From Hemerocallis citrina (Eukaryota > Streptophyta > Magnoliopsida > Asparagales > Asphodelaceae), in assembly GCA_017893485.1 (NCBI GenBank), contig CM030363.1:173750686-173814685 (forward strand): a DNA stretch of 64,000 nucleotides. The letters are read 5' to 3'. Position numbers and translations under genes: made by a program. Positions 31,146-43,452 of the stretch are shown piece by piece. The notes under the pieces were generated by a model, which saw only the letters and a list, made by a program, of their open reading frames with translations, was not told the origin of the DNA and ran no database searches. Positions within the stretch are counted from its first letter, which is position 1. Every line of letters starts with the position of its first letter.

Positions 31146-34100
31146 TCATATTTTGTCTTAAATATGTGCTAATTGAGCAACAAGATTATTTCCTATGAGT
31201 TAATTGCTATCAATTATGTATGTAGGTCGCTTCTGCCAACGTGTGGTAGTCTTTAGGCACTCATTTGGTACCCAGCCAAAATGCTTCAAATGCAACTAAT
31301 CGTGATGGTCATCAAGGCAAAAATTGAAGATGTTTGTGTTGAATTAATATCTATGACAATGCTCTTCAAATGCAACTAAGTGTGTTTATATAGGTCACAC
31401 GATCAGTGTGTTTATATAGATTTTCTTTTCTTGCAAATAGCCTCTGTTAGCCTTTTTTGGGGGTTGAAAAATGGCTCTGTTAGCTGTTTGAGTTGTTTTG
31501 ATAGTTGAAGATTATTTTGTTTGAGCTAGCCAGCATATGAGCTTCTAGTTCTTCTTTAAATTCTGTGGAACTCAATATCGTTATGCTTCTTGAGAATTAT
31601 TCCATTTTAGTCCCTAAATCTTGATGAATAAGTATGAGATTTTTTTAAGACTAATATGTGAAGGTTTGTTTACCTTTTTAGGTTTTTCTTTCTGTTGGGT
31701 TATTTGTGAATTGTGAGCTGGGGTATGACTACATTATCTTGAATCTTTGGTACAAGTTGACAAAAGGTTGCATTTGTGTTGGCCACTTGGGCTGTTTGTT
31801 TCAAGTCCTAAGCTGGCCCCTTTTTCGTCGAGCCATAAAGTTGGGATCAAGCCTGCAGCCAAACTAATCAGGAACAAATTGATAAGTGCAGGTACAGTTC
31901 ATTGCAGATTTGAGTTCCTTCTGATTACATAAGTAGTAATATATGTACGACCGACCTTGAATCATTGACAGAACTTTGTAAAAACCTGTAGATCAGAAGC
32001 TGATGTACTTGTGTTATGGATTACTACATGATGTTTGTGGTGAAATCGGCCTAATCAACAAAAAAAATAATATCTAAAACCAGGGGAAGCTCACACCAGT
32101 TAAAGAAGACTTCGATGTTTCATTTGTTTATGTACAAGAAACCCTTACAACTGGTAATAGCTAGAATGGAATTCCAACAACATATCTAGGATAACGATCA
32201 GTAATCAAATGGAATTCCAATTACAAATATACCTCCGTCATTATTCATATAATAGAATTTGAATCGAAAACATTGAAGTCACAAATTAACGTGTCATGAC
32301 ACATGCAACAGTGCACATTTGCATTTTTCTTTGGCGCAAGGCCACAAGCAATAGCTGTAGCAGCCTTCTTCTTCTTCTTTATAGCACCTCTCTTCGGCAA
32401 TTTGGTGATCGCAGAGCTTGCAGTCGTCTTCTTATTTGACTGGTCGTTTTGTTTATCCAGTTTGATTTTCTATTTTTCGAGGGAATAGTGTGGAGATTAA
32501 GGTGACAAAGGAGAGAGTGAGGAAATTTAAGAAGCTTAATTTGGAGGCTACGGTTTACATAGGAAGACAATGATTAATGAGGGGTTGTAGTTTAGTTTAA
32601 AATTTTGCAAGTGTCAACTTCGAATAGAAGGTTGTGATCTCACTTAGAAATTTAGCTCAAATTAGGTCGAGTATGACACAAACTTCAACTCTAACAAATT
32701 ACCTTACCATTCGTTGCTTTCCGAAGCTAGATTCCCTCAATCAGAAATAAGCTGAAAATGTAACAAGTTTCATTTCTGAGCAACAAAAACAGTTAAAGAA
32801 ATAACATATTTTTTTTACTAAGCAAAGGCATGAATATTGAAATTTCTCAATTTCTCAATACCATAATCAGCATCGATTATTCATATTGAAATTACTTGAA
32901 CAATTTGAGATACACAAATCAACCCCAACAAGGATCAGCCACATCCACAACTACAAAATACTACAGAAATAAAAATTACAAATACCTCAGTCATTATTCA
33001 TATAACAAAACTTGAAACACGAATACTGAAGTCACAAATTGACTCGTGAGGGGATGGGGATGGCGAGAACGGGAGGAAGCGGCGGTGCGTGGGGTAGCAG
33101 GAAGATGCGGCGGCGCGTGGGGCAGAGGGACAATGCGGCAGCAGCGGGAGGATGCAACGGCGGCACCATGGTCGGAAGATTAGGATTGGGAAGAAGGAGA
33201 GATTAGGATTGGGAAGACGCAGGTGGAGGGATAGAAATATGAAGAGACTTTTAGTTGTTAATTAGGTTTATTTAGAATTAATTAATAAATAATATACATT
33301 AAGTGGGCTGCGATGTTGCATTGCTGAGGCTGTCATATCAAGTAGTAAAGAATTTGGTAGTGAAGTAGGTAGTGGCTATAGTATTACTCTTTTCTTTATA
33401 AAGTGTAAAATCCCAATGTGTAAGAAAAAAAAAATCAAGAAAATCTGAAAAGAAAAATTAAGAAGGAGCCTAAAACAACAAGGCCAAGGAGGTGAATGAA
33501 GATTGAAGAATGGCAGATATCAAGTTTGTTCGTGTTGGTGCAAATTTCTAATTGTTCTACTCCTAACTTGAAGATGCAAAGGAAGAATAAATAGGTTCAC
33601 TCGACTTTCAAGAATTTGAGGAATACAAAGGCCATCAACCATAACAAGATAGTAATATGATTTTATCTTTTTCTTCTTCTTCTTTCTCTCTTTGAGTCTT
33701 GCAAGTCGTATTTTTGATCAACTTGGAAACCCTTTATGTAACTTTTCTTTAGTGGGGTTGACCCTAGTCCAAACTCCAAGCCCTTCGTTGTTTGTTTGAG
33801 TTTTTTATGTTGACCCAGTTACATCCAAGCCAAACTATTTTTGTTTTTGGTTTTTTCTTCCTATCTTAGAGCATGCCTACATTGGGCGGGCTGACAGGGA
33901 TGATGAGTGATTGTCGAGGAAGAAGGGGAAGAAACTGGAGTGGGTGTGAAGATTTCTCTTCGTTGTTGAGTTTCCTGCTCTATTCCAACATCGCAATTAG
34001 GTCATGATATTAATTGTACAAATTTAAGTGTAAAAAGGTTTTGTCGAAGCTCATATTCGACAAAGGGGAAAACCCTAGATTGGATGTGTGATTTCTTGGA

Positions 34101-34307
34101 AATTGGATTCATTTATGAAATTTATCAAGTTTTTTTTTCTTCCTCTAATTGATTGATTGTGTTGTTATTCAAAGGTTCCTTTATCTTGATCAGTGTTCTT
34201 ATCTGGTTCTAATTGGTAATGGAAGTAATAATCTTATGAGTTCCTTGCTTCCTTGTTAAATAAAATAAAATACTATGCTATACTAGCTAATCTCTTTCTA
34301 TTATAAA
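31146..34307. other. Spacer between FRS remnant and MULE-like element
   Basis: AT-rich. A ~70-bp motif (AATTACAAATACCTC..ATTATTCATATAA..GAAGTCACAAATT) occurs at 32222-32290 and again at 32977-33040. 33050-33200 is GC/purine-rich with short frames. A Lys-rich minus-strand frame near 32300-32480 is too short and broken to call. No gene is supported. Confidence 0.5.
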
Positions 34308-34959
34308 AATGGTAAATTTCAGATTATCCTACTGAGTTATGCAACTTTGGTAGATAACCATATTCATATTTTTTTTCTTTTTTGCATATAACCCTACTTA
34401 TGTTTGCTCCGTTAGGCCAGTATGACCTACTCCGTCCATTTTCGAGTGTTTTGATAAAAAGTGTTGTTGTTTTCACTTTTCAAAGACGAAAATATCCTTC
34501 TCTACAGATAGGCTTAAGACAATAATATGAAACAGTAAAAAATATTTGGAGGGAAAATTGGGAGATTAGGCGGGAAATTTGGGGGATTTCATCATGTTTT
34601 TTTTCGCGGGTGTTTTTAGTTGAGTTGGAGAGTGGTTGTTTATTTTATCACATCAAAATACATGTAATTCAACTCACAATACTTTTCGAGAATTTATTTA
34701 AGTAATCTTCCACAAATCCATGAATGATAAACAATAGAAAAATACTTTATAGCACAAGTTTCATTCCAATAACCAAACATAATAATTAAATAATTCATTC
34801 CAAATCATTTACAAATTCAATTGATTCCAATAATTACAGAAATGTACAAGTGCTTAAGAGCACGAAATCACAGAAAACTACAAAATTGCGTAACCCCATG
34901 AAGAAATATGAAAATATATAAATATATAAATCCAACGAAAAAGGCACTCTATGGATACA

Positions 34960-35274
34960 TCAAAATACAAAAAAAAAAAAGAGGAAAATAAACATAGTTG
35001 TTCTTCTCCCACACCATATTTGTTCTTCTCCCTTCCTTGCAAAAGTAGAGAGAGTGCTCGAAAATGCGATGGAATCGTACTTCTTTGTCCTCGTCATTCC
35101 ATTAAACATCCCTCTGAAAATATGAAATGCCCCCTGTAACTGATTATGTTTGCAATAGGTAGATATTGGACACATGTAGAATTGGAGCAGAGGAGTAGCC
35201 CATGTAGCATTCATTCCCATCTTGAATGCAACTCCATGAAGCTGCTTTCCCAATCCAAGTTCGTTGGCTTGCAA
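34960..35274 (-). pseudogene. Possible pentatricopeptide-repeat (PPR) fragment
   Basis: The minus-strand frame shows ANELGLGKQLHGVAFKMGM, then YCKHNQLQGAFHIFRGM, which resemble a PPR unit (..LGKQ.H....K.G......YSK...L..A..F..M). It is short, has no clear start, and degrades into Lys/Phe-rich sequence at its C-terminus. If real, it is a captured or decayed piece of a PPR gene inside the MULE-like element. Confidence 0.35.
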
Positions 35275-37379
35275 GCATGACTTGAGCCACCTATAATGAA
35301 GTCGACAAGGATGGATTTATGATGTGAGAATGGATCTTAGCACCTTCGACAATCTCCCAAGATAGGGTGGAGTCCTTAAGGAGGGAGATGTACAAATACA
35401 CTTATCAAGCAAGGTTCACAAATACATTGCATGCCAGCAAAACTCAAATTAGAGAGAGACAGTTATCAAACAAGTAAATAACTAACATAGAGTTAACATA
35501 GATGCATGGATGGCTATGTCATAATGAACAAACCGATACAAAATGATAAACCAAGTATGACACAAACACGGACATGCACAAGCCTATACAAACATAAGTA
35601 TAGATAAAGGGAGAATAATCTAGAATTTTGACATGCGTTAGTATAGAGAAAGGAATAACTGTTATTTTGGCACAACAACTAACCCATCCTATATATTTGA
35701 GGCTAACGTTTTATTCCAACATCTACCCCCACACCCTCAACCTCAACCCACTCCTTTCCCAACTGCGCCATAGGCCTAGTCACCCTTCCAGTTGTGTCAT
35801 ATAGCCAGTTGATAGCATTTTTCACAGGAATATTTGTATTACAAACATCCCAACAAGCTAAAACATCTTTCTTGTTTTCCTAAATTGAGTGGTTGTTAAT
35901 TTGTTCCAAATGCATCCATTTCTTGCTGTGTTGATGTTCCATCTTCTAGTCAATCTAAACCTATTCATGGTGCTCTATTCTGGAAGAAATTAATAAGGCT
36001 TCTTTTTATAACCCAGTGGACAAGAGAGTTTGAGATCTGCAGAGGGAAATACAGGTTAGAATGATAATAAATTGAATCTGTATGCCTCAAGCAAAGAATG
36101 CCTTATTGCTATATTAAGAGATAGGTGCACATCAGTGGTGATCATATTTAATGATAAAATGGTATTACTCTCTACTCAAACACTAAGTTACCTGTCTATA
36201 CTTGTAAATGGTTATAAATAAGACGGTCTTGGATGGTTATGATGGCAATCTGTGGGTATATCTTGATTATTAATATAATAGTATTCCACATTGACATTTG
36301 AAATTGAATAATTAATTATGTGGATAAATAATATTGTATGGACAGAAGAGTTATCACGAACATAATAAATAAATATGTTCACACTTAAGTGCTCTTATAC
36401 TTATTCTAATTTTCTCAAGTTTCTAACGCAAGTTTTCAGAAACATATACTTTCTTTCTTTCTTACTTTCTTTCTTGTTTTGCTTTAGAATTTATATTTTT
36501 TGTTAATTTTGGGTTGTTCATTTATTAAGAGATTTTGCGCATTTAGTCTTGGTCCCAGTTACTACTTTTTAATTTGTAAGTTCGAGTGAAACAAATTTAT
36601 CTGTCTTGATTAGTATTATACACCTTATTTTACGGATGATTTGATCCATCATTTCTTGGTATCAACTGCTTAGCTTTACACATAATTTGGACTCGAAAAT
36701 TTGTTTATCATTCTTTTCTTACTGCGTTTTTTATACAAAATATTGTTGAAGCCTTTACTTGAGGAGAGTTATATTGATGTGGTTTGAACTGGACCTATAT
36801 GTATAACTTCAGCACATAAAAGTTCCTTCATTGACACATTTTATCTGGGAAACACATATACATATACCTAGATATAGTTGATTTGCTTCCTAGTTTGGTG
36901 TGATACATGTTAAATTTCCATTGAAGATTTAATTTTTTGATTGCTAAAACTGAAGTTTGTCAAAAAATCATTTCAATTGGGAATTCACATTTTGGAACTT
37001 TTTTTTTCTTTCTTCCATTTGTAGGGCATACAGAATCTCTACAGAAGTTACATTTTCCCTTATATTTCACGTCGTTATAAATTTTTGTAGTTTTGAAAAT
37101 TTAGTACACGTTCAATTTACTAGTTTATTATTAAAAAGATTGTATAACATCTGAAGGTATAACTAGTTAGTAGTGGTAAACAGTAATCATGCAAAACATA
37201 CTATCTCCTGCTTATTTTTTCTTATTACTGGACATTTTCCCAAAACTTTAGCCAGTAACTGGATGTTCACTATTACACGTTAATTGGTACATGTAGTCTG
37301 TGACATGGTATTAGTGCAATCTTAACAAAATACAAGAACTATGAACTATTTATTGAAAAAAATCTGGGTAATTTTGAAC

Positions 37380-37380
<1 letters not shown>

Positions 37381-37416
<36 letters not shown>
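37381..37416. repeat. (ATT)n microsatellite
   Basis: About 12 ATT units, possibly slightly more at the left edge. Confidence 0.95.
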
Positions 37417-38039
37417 TTACTTGATGTGGTGTTCTAAAATATGGGACCAAACAACCCACAAGCTTAATCAATACTAACCAATCAACCAACCAACCAACAG
37501 AAACATACTCTTCATGATATGAATCAACAAATATGAACATAACTTACCTCCAATATTAGCCCCAAACCTTTTCCCCAGCAAACCAATGGAGATCCAAATA
37601 ATACAAAAAATCATACTCTCAAAATAATCTTACTCCAAACAATTTAGCTTCACAACACTTTGTGTTCACCATTATTAATTCATAGGCAAAATCTTAATTG
37701 AACAAGAGGATCGAGTTCGGGATTGGGGGAGAAGGACTCCCAAGCTACAAGTGAGGAGGAAGAGGAGGAAGGTGGAGTAATAGGAGGCATCAAGCGAGGA
37801 CTGTGAGATTTGCGAGCTCGTAGCGATGACCGTTCTCGTCCAAGATTTGGGGATTGTGGGATTTGGGGAAAATGTCATATTGGGTCAGATTGGGAAATGG
37901 GTTCTCCTTGCATTAACTAGGCATTATTAGTGCTTTGTAAAACTAACAACGTGAATTTTACAACTTCACTACTAAACAAAAATTCTACAGAAAATAGGAA
38001 GAAACTCACATTGGCATAAACCACAATTAAAGCTTCTCA

Positions 38040-38302
38040 CCTCCACAATCCCTAAGCCGCTTCTCCAGCACCCGCTAGCGAAACTCGGCATTGCTAACCA
38101 TCAACATCTCCTCCAACTCGATCCTCACCCCGCTCTCCACACACGCCTCGTGCCGTCGCCTAGGGGGAGGGTGTTTTCCAGCTAGAGGAGTCTTCGCGGA
38201 AGAGGAGGCCAGAGTTGACAGTGGCGGTGGCGGTGGCTGCGGGATTGGGGAGGTGGAGTTGATGATGAATAGGGAGGGGTTAAGGGAATGCGACGACGGC
38301 AA
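38040..38302 (-). pseudogene. Unrecognised exon-like fragment near the MULE right end
   Basis: A GC-richer island in AT-rich DNA. The minus-strand frame from an ATG at ~38302 has a Pro/Ser-rich start, then HPPPRRRHEACVESGVRIEL and EEMLMVSNAEFR, a TAG, and in the same frame RVLEKRLRDCGG. A good 5' splice site (GGAG|GTGAGA) follows. The leader plus conserved-looking stretch plus donor suggests a first exon captured by the MULE-like element. I do not recognise the family. Confidence 0.35.
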
Positions 38303-41300
38303 CGACGGGGAAAGCGAACAACGGGATTGAGCAGAAGAAATGGAAAGAGAGAGCTGATTATGATTTGGGGAAAATGTAGGAAAAGGGAGAGGGTTGGTTT
38401 TTTCAACTTATTTTTCATATACTTTACCCGTTAATACAGTCCAGGGTTATTTTAGACATTCCATGCTAAAGATAATGGTGTCAGTCAGTATACTAAGCTC
38501 CTAACGAAAAAAAGTTTGGTAGGGTTAAATGCTATAAAAAAACTTCATATGGTTATTTGCCAATGTCACGCCTCACTTTCCAAAATACGGGAACACGAGC
38601 ACGTAACAAAGGCCCAGCGAATGATAAGAACATCATCCATAAATCTAACAGATTAACTCAACAATATACAAGAGATCACAACCACACAAGAAAGGATAAC
38701 CACATAAACAATGAATAAACTCCAAAATAATCATGAAAATAATTCACCAAATAATCGTAACGCCCCGAATTCCAAATAAGGCTGAATTCGAAGTTCCACA
38801 GGATCTTTACACTTCAATTCGTACAATTTTACAAGGAAATTTAAACTTTTATAATACAACAGAGTTCTTTACAATTGTTTACACAGCGGAAGGTAAAATG
38901 AAGTACAATATTGGAAAATTATACAATTGCAACATCTTTAACATTTAAAATAAATCAACAGCAGCATATCAACTTTATATCTTTATGAAAAATCCAATTC
39001 CTGCATGTAAAACTATGGGCACGTCAGTTACTTACAACCGACGAAAATGTTATACACGACCATCATCTCTATGCCGAAAAATATAACAATCTCAATACTT
39101 TATCAAACCACAAACTTGTATGCAAATAAAGTGTTAAATGTGACTAATCTAAACATGTAAGTGTATGCAATACCTTAATGCCTAATACAGATATTTTACA
39201 CTAAGATGACACTAATGCATACTTGTTCAGATTCTATGCATCACATACTACATAGGTCCGAGGGCAAGCACCTACATACTCCACATTAAAGAGTTCGATC
39301 CCCCACCATGAAAACTACCCAGTAATAAAGCAAGGTTTAAACATTCTACGAGTATGGATCCCAGTCCCGGAGTACACCGCTCGACTGTTATAACAGATTC
39401 CTCGTCGTGCGAACCTCCCGCAAGTGCCCCTCTAGCCCCGATATACGTATATACACTGGAGTATGGCAAACTATCTGCTCGACTACGCATAGTCCCGGAT
39501 TTAAAATAAAAGCTCGTCTCCATCGAAGCAACCTCAGTTCCGGAGTATATGGCTCGACAAGGTCTATAGTCCCTAAGTACATCGTCCGACTATATAGAGT
39601 GCCCCACTTACGTTTGCCCAGGTTTACTATATCTTCATTTATGTGCCTAGTTCTTAAGTTCAAGACATGAATCAAATATCATACCTAGAGTTTGTTTTAC
39701 CCCCTACCGTACTTAAATCACAAATACCAAGATAGCTCCATGGCCATATCTCAAAATATAATTCAAATCTTTTAATTCAACAATGCCGGTACCCGAGGTC
39801 TCACTAAACTCTAGTTCACAACCTTTCATGTACAAGAATCCATGGGTACTCATACCCTTCAATAATCATGTATTAAACTCAATGTATCCATATCTTTAAT
39901 TTATTCACAAATTGATCAATGTCTTATCTTAACATTACTCATGATTCATTTATTCATTTACAATTCAAAATAAAACAATATTGTTTTTCATGAACATAGA
40001 TTCATCCACTTTAAGTCTCATTAGCAAATTATGCTCATATAACAATCCATATCTCAACCCACATCAAGTATTTCTTAAATCAAATAAGTGTATAATCTCA
40101 TCAAGAGAAATCAATTCACATGAATATTTACTCCTCTTCTAAACTAAAATGTCATATGCTCAAATAAACAATTTTGAAATCAATAACTCATTTTCTATCT
40201 CAATTTTTATTTCTCAATTATACATGAAAAATTCTAAAACTACTTTTAATAAATCCTATATCTTTTTCTAGGAATAAAAAAATTTTATTCTCAATTTTAT
40301 TCATATTAGAAATCCCCCAAAAAAATTATTAAAACACAAAAAAAAATTAAAAAGTGGCCTTCGGGTTTCGAACCCAAGACCAACTGGGACATACAGTAAG
40401 CGCCCAAAGCCCAAATCTGCTAGCCAATATGTTCATATGGACTTGGTGTTATAAAGGAGAACCGAAACCCACATATACAACGCCTCTCTATTTGGATTTA
40501 ATTAAAAATTGAAGACAAAAATAAAGGGGCTTGCCGAGTTTCGAACTCGCGACCTAGACCTCAGCACGCTACAGTGATAGACTTATGGTGCGCCGAATAA
40601 CCAAGAAGTCCATGTGCGATTTCTGTCTATCGAGTTATGCTATTATTTTTGTTCGATTTTCTGTTATTCAAATATTTTCTCAAAACTTGATTTTTCATTT
40701 ACTTTAATCTTTCATTAAACGGTAAATAGTTCATCCAGAAAGATTTTATTTTTCTAACAGTAGCTCACAAACTTAAAATTCATATTTTAGACAAAAAATC
40801 TAGATTTCAAATTTATTTCTTCTCTTTTATGAACATGCAATATATTTCTTCAATTTAATCAACTAGCAATTTGTATCTCTTATAAACAATCAAATGAATT
40901 TATGTGTATCAAATTTAACTTTACAAAATTTCATTTGTTAAGTATAAGGGAAGTCTCTACAATTGTTTTTACAATTACAAGTTTCTATATTTATGAATTA
41001 ACATGCATATGGAAAAATACTCATTATTTTTTTTTCTCATTTACAAATAACATGATGACAATTAGTTTCTCAATCAATAGAAAAATTTCTACAATTTGGC
41101 ACACAATAAAAATATGGATTTGTTCTCTAATTATCACATCAAATTTATCATTACTACTCATGTAATATATTAGCATGCATGTCTTATATTTAGAAAACAC
41201 AAGATTTCCCACATCACATCAATTTGATCTACATTACTCATGTCATATTCTAGTATGCTCAACCTATGAATTAGAAAATATAAAGACTACCCACCTCTTA

Positions 41301-41977
41301 TGAAGAATAAACAACCAAGATGAAGAAATACAACTTCTAGCTCCAACAAGCACTCCTAGTCCTTCTCCTCCTAGCAAGAGCTCTCCAATGCACAAGAACA
41401 CTCTCTTTCTCTCTTTCTTTTTCCTCTCCTTAATTTGTTTAGTTTATGTGTGAAATAAGAAGGAAAACAAGGGGTGTATTTATAGGACAAAAGAATGGCT
41501 AAAATGCAAATTTCACCTACCTAATAACTACCCACTTCTCCATCTCTTCACTTTCCCTAACCCCCATCTCTTCATTTTCTAATAACCCCCGGCCACTCAC
41601 TTCAAAACTGGTCCCCCACTTCTCTCTCCCTCTCCACACATGCACACACACATACAAAAGGTAAATACAAAATCCTATTATCCTAATATGTGTATAAAAA
41701 GTTGTTATATGTCATGTGTGAGTCTATGCACAACTAAAATTGTGATTTAATTAAATGGCTTGTTTTGTGGGCATCCTTTTTAATTAATTAATTAATTAGT
41801 CTAGTGGGCTAGAATCTATTTTAGGTCCATGGGTTTAATGAAAAGCTAAAAAAAGACTCATACATGCTAAAATAGTAAATCAGAGTAAGAAAATAAAGAT
41901 GGAAAAATGTTAAAGATAATAAAAATAAAATATTTATTAATTTTATATATTCCACGACGTAATTGCTATGTACGTAG

Positions 41978-43452
41978 TGTTAGTGTAGGTGCCCTAGAGG
42001 CAATACAATGATATTATGTAATCAGTATTATTGACATTATGTTCTTTTTGATTATATTAATAATTTATTATGCTTCGTATTTACTGCGTTATAAATATTA
42101 GCATGATAAATGTCCTTAGATTATTAATACGAACTATATGAACATGAGATTATATATAGTATAATAATCTTAAATGTCCCTAGTCGAGTATTATTATTAT
42201 TAGGACAGTAATAATACATTGAGACTAGTATGTTGATTGATTGATGACCACCTTTCATGGGTCATTAGTATAGAGATACTAAAATCAATACATAGGTAAA
42301 TGTAAGAGTACATTGTACTGGACAGACCCACTGTGAGATTCAACATGGAATGAATAAATAAGTGTCATAAGTAATCTCACTGTGATAATGGTGTAATGGT
42401 CCTCTGACCTGAAATCATTATATTTCTACACGAGAATTAATGTACTTTGATTCTATCAAAAGTTATCTTTAATCGGGTAATGATAAAGATAGTATTGGGT
42501 TCATTATGAATCGTGTGAGAAATGTGAATGATCTAGAAGGAATTTAACCCTCCTAATTTTAGGAGCGATATTATCGGCCTCTTGTTTGAGTGAGACTATG
42601 AAATGCATGGCCATGCTCAAATATTGATTTGTTTGAATAGTCTACTCATCGATCAAGAAAATAAAGATTAAATTATTAAGAGGATGACACGTACCATGCC
42701 TCTAGTTTAATCTATAATATCAAGGTTAAAAGGATTATATTACATGGAGACATTAGTCACGAAAGGTTTAATTGAATCACCAATTATTATTATTACTTGG
42801 GTAGCAATGATGTATTACTAGATGCCGCTCATTATTTATAATTTTATTATTAGATAATAAATTATTGCCAACGTAATAATAACCTAAAGGGTCACACACT
42901 TAGAACGTTTAAAAGGAGTATTAATTTAAATTCGGAATTTAAATTAAATGATTCGAAATTAGTTATTTAATTAATTGAGTTGGACTTAATTAATTAAAGG
43001 ATAATTCGAATTTAAATGATAAAACCAAATCAGATTGGTCTTATCAGAAGCCAAACTGATTATGGTTAAGCCCACCTCATTCTCTCCCTATAAATACATA
43101 GAGATGTATTGGTTCAGGATATCTTTTGACAAATCCGTTTTCCACAAAAAACCCTAGCCGCTCAACTGTTGAGAGGCAAGAGAGAGAGAGAGAGAGGCAA
43201 GCATCATCGGCTAGTACCGGCTCCCTTGATCGTTGGACGATCGGACGTTCGTGTGGACTGCCTTAGAGACGCGGATCTAGCTACTAGGGCTGCGTGGTGA
43301 TTGTAACCTCCATCTTTCAGCCTTCGTAACGCTCCGAAAGGTAAAATTTTATTTCTCCATTATCAGCCATGTCTTGTACACGGATCCTAGGGTTAGGGTT
43401 TCGGATCTGTTTTTCATTTCTTTTCGCTGCGTTTGTGCCCCGAAACCCTACA
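41978..43452 (+). mobile_element. Solo LTR C, nested in B
   Basis: 1475 bp from TGTTAGTGTAGGTGCCC to GAAACCCTACA, flanked by the perfect 5-bp duplication CGTAG (41973-41977, 43453-43457). It contains a TATA box (TATAAATA at 43089-43096) and a (GA)n leader run near 43180. It has no PBS or coding region, so it is a solo LTR. The sequence style (TGTAGGTGCCCTAGAGGCAA) suggests copia, but this is not certain. Confidence 0.85.
43089..43096 (+). promoter_or_regulatory. TATA box of solo LTR C
   Basis: TATAAATA, about 360 bp before the LTR end and followed by a CT/GA-rich leader. It is a likely LTR promoter. Confidence 0.6.

Larger units (their letters stand above)
34308..38563. mobile_element. Probable Mutator-like element with long inverted repeats
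   Basis: 34320-34435 and the reverse complement of ~38450-38558 share an extended match (GATAACCATAT/AATAACCATAT, then a T-run, TAACCCTAC, CGTTAGG, AGTAT) at roughly 70% by eye. The left end continues outward as GGTAAATTTCAGATTATCC. The right end is cut by the insertion of chromovirus A at 38564. The interior has gene-like fragments (34960-35274 and 38040-38302, both minus) but no transposase that I can see. This resembles a Pack-MULE or a non-autonomous MULE. Confirmation needs an alignment and a 9-bp target duplication. Confidence 0.4.

Noticed and set aside
31747..31932. Small plus-strand frame of 61 codons
   Set aside because: No domain, no splice context and no repeat support; expected by chance in this length of spacer.
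40358..40395. tRNA gene
   Set aside because: Only a B-box-like motif is visible; no cloverleaf, no A box at the proper distance.
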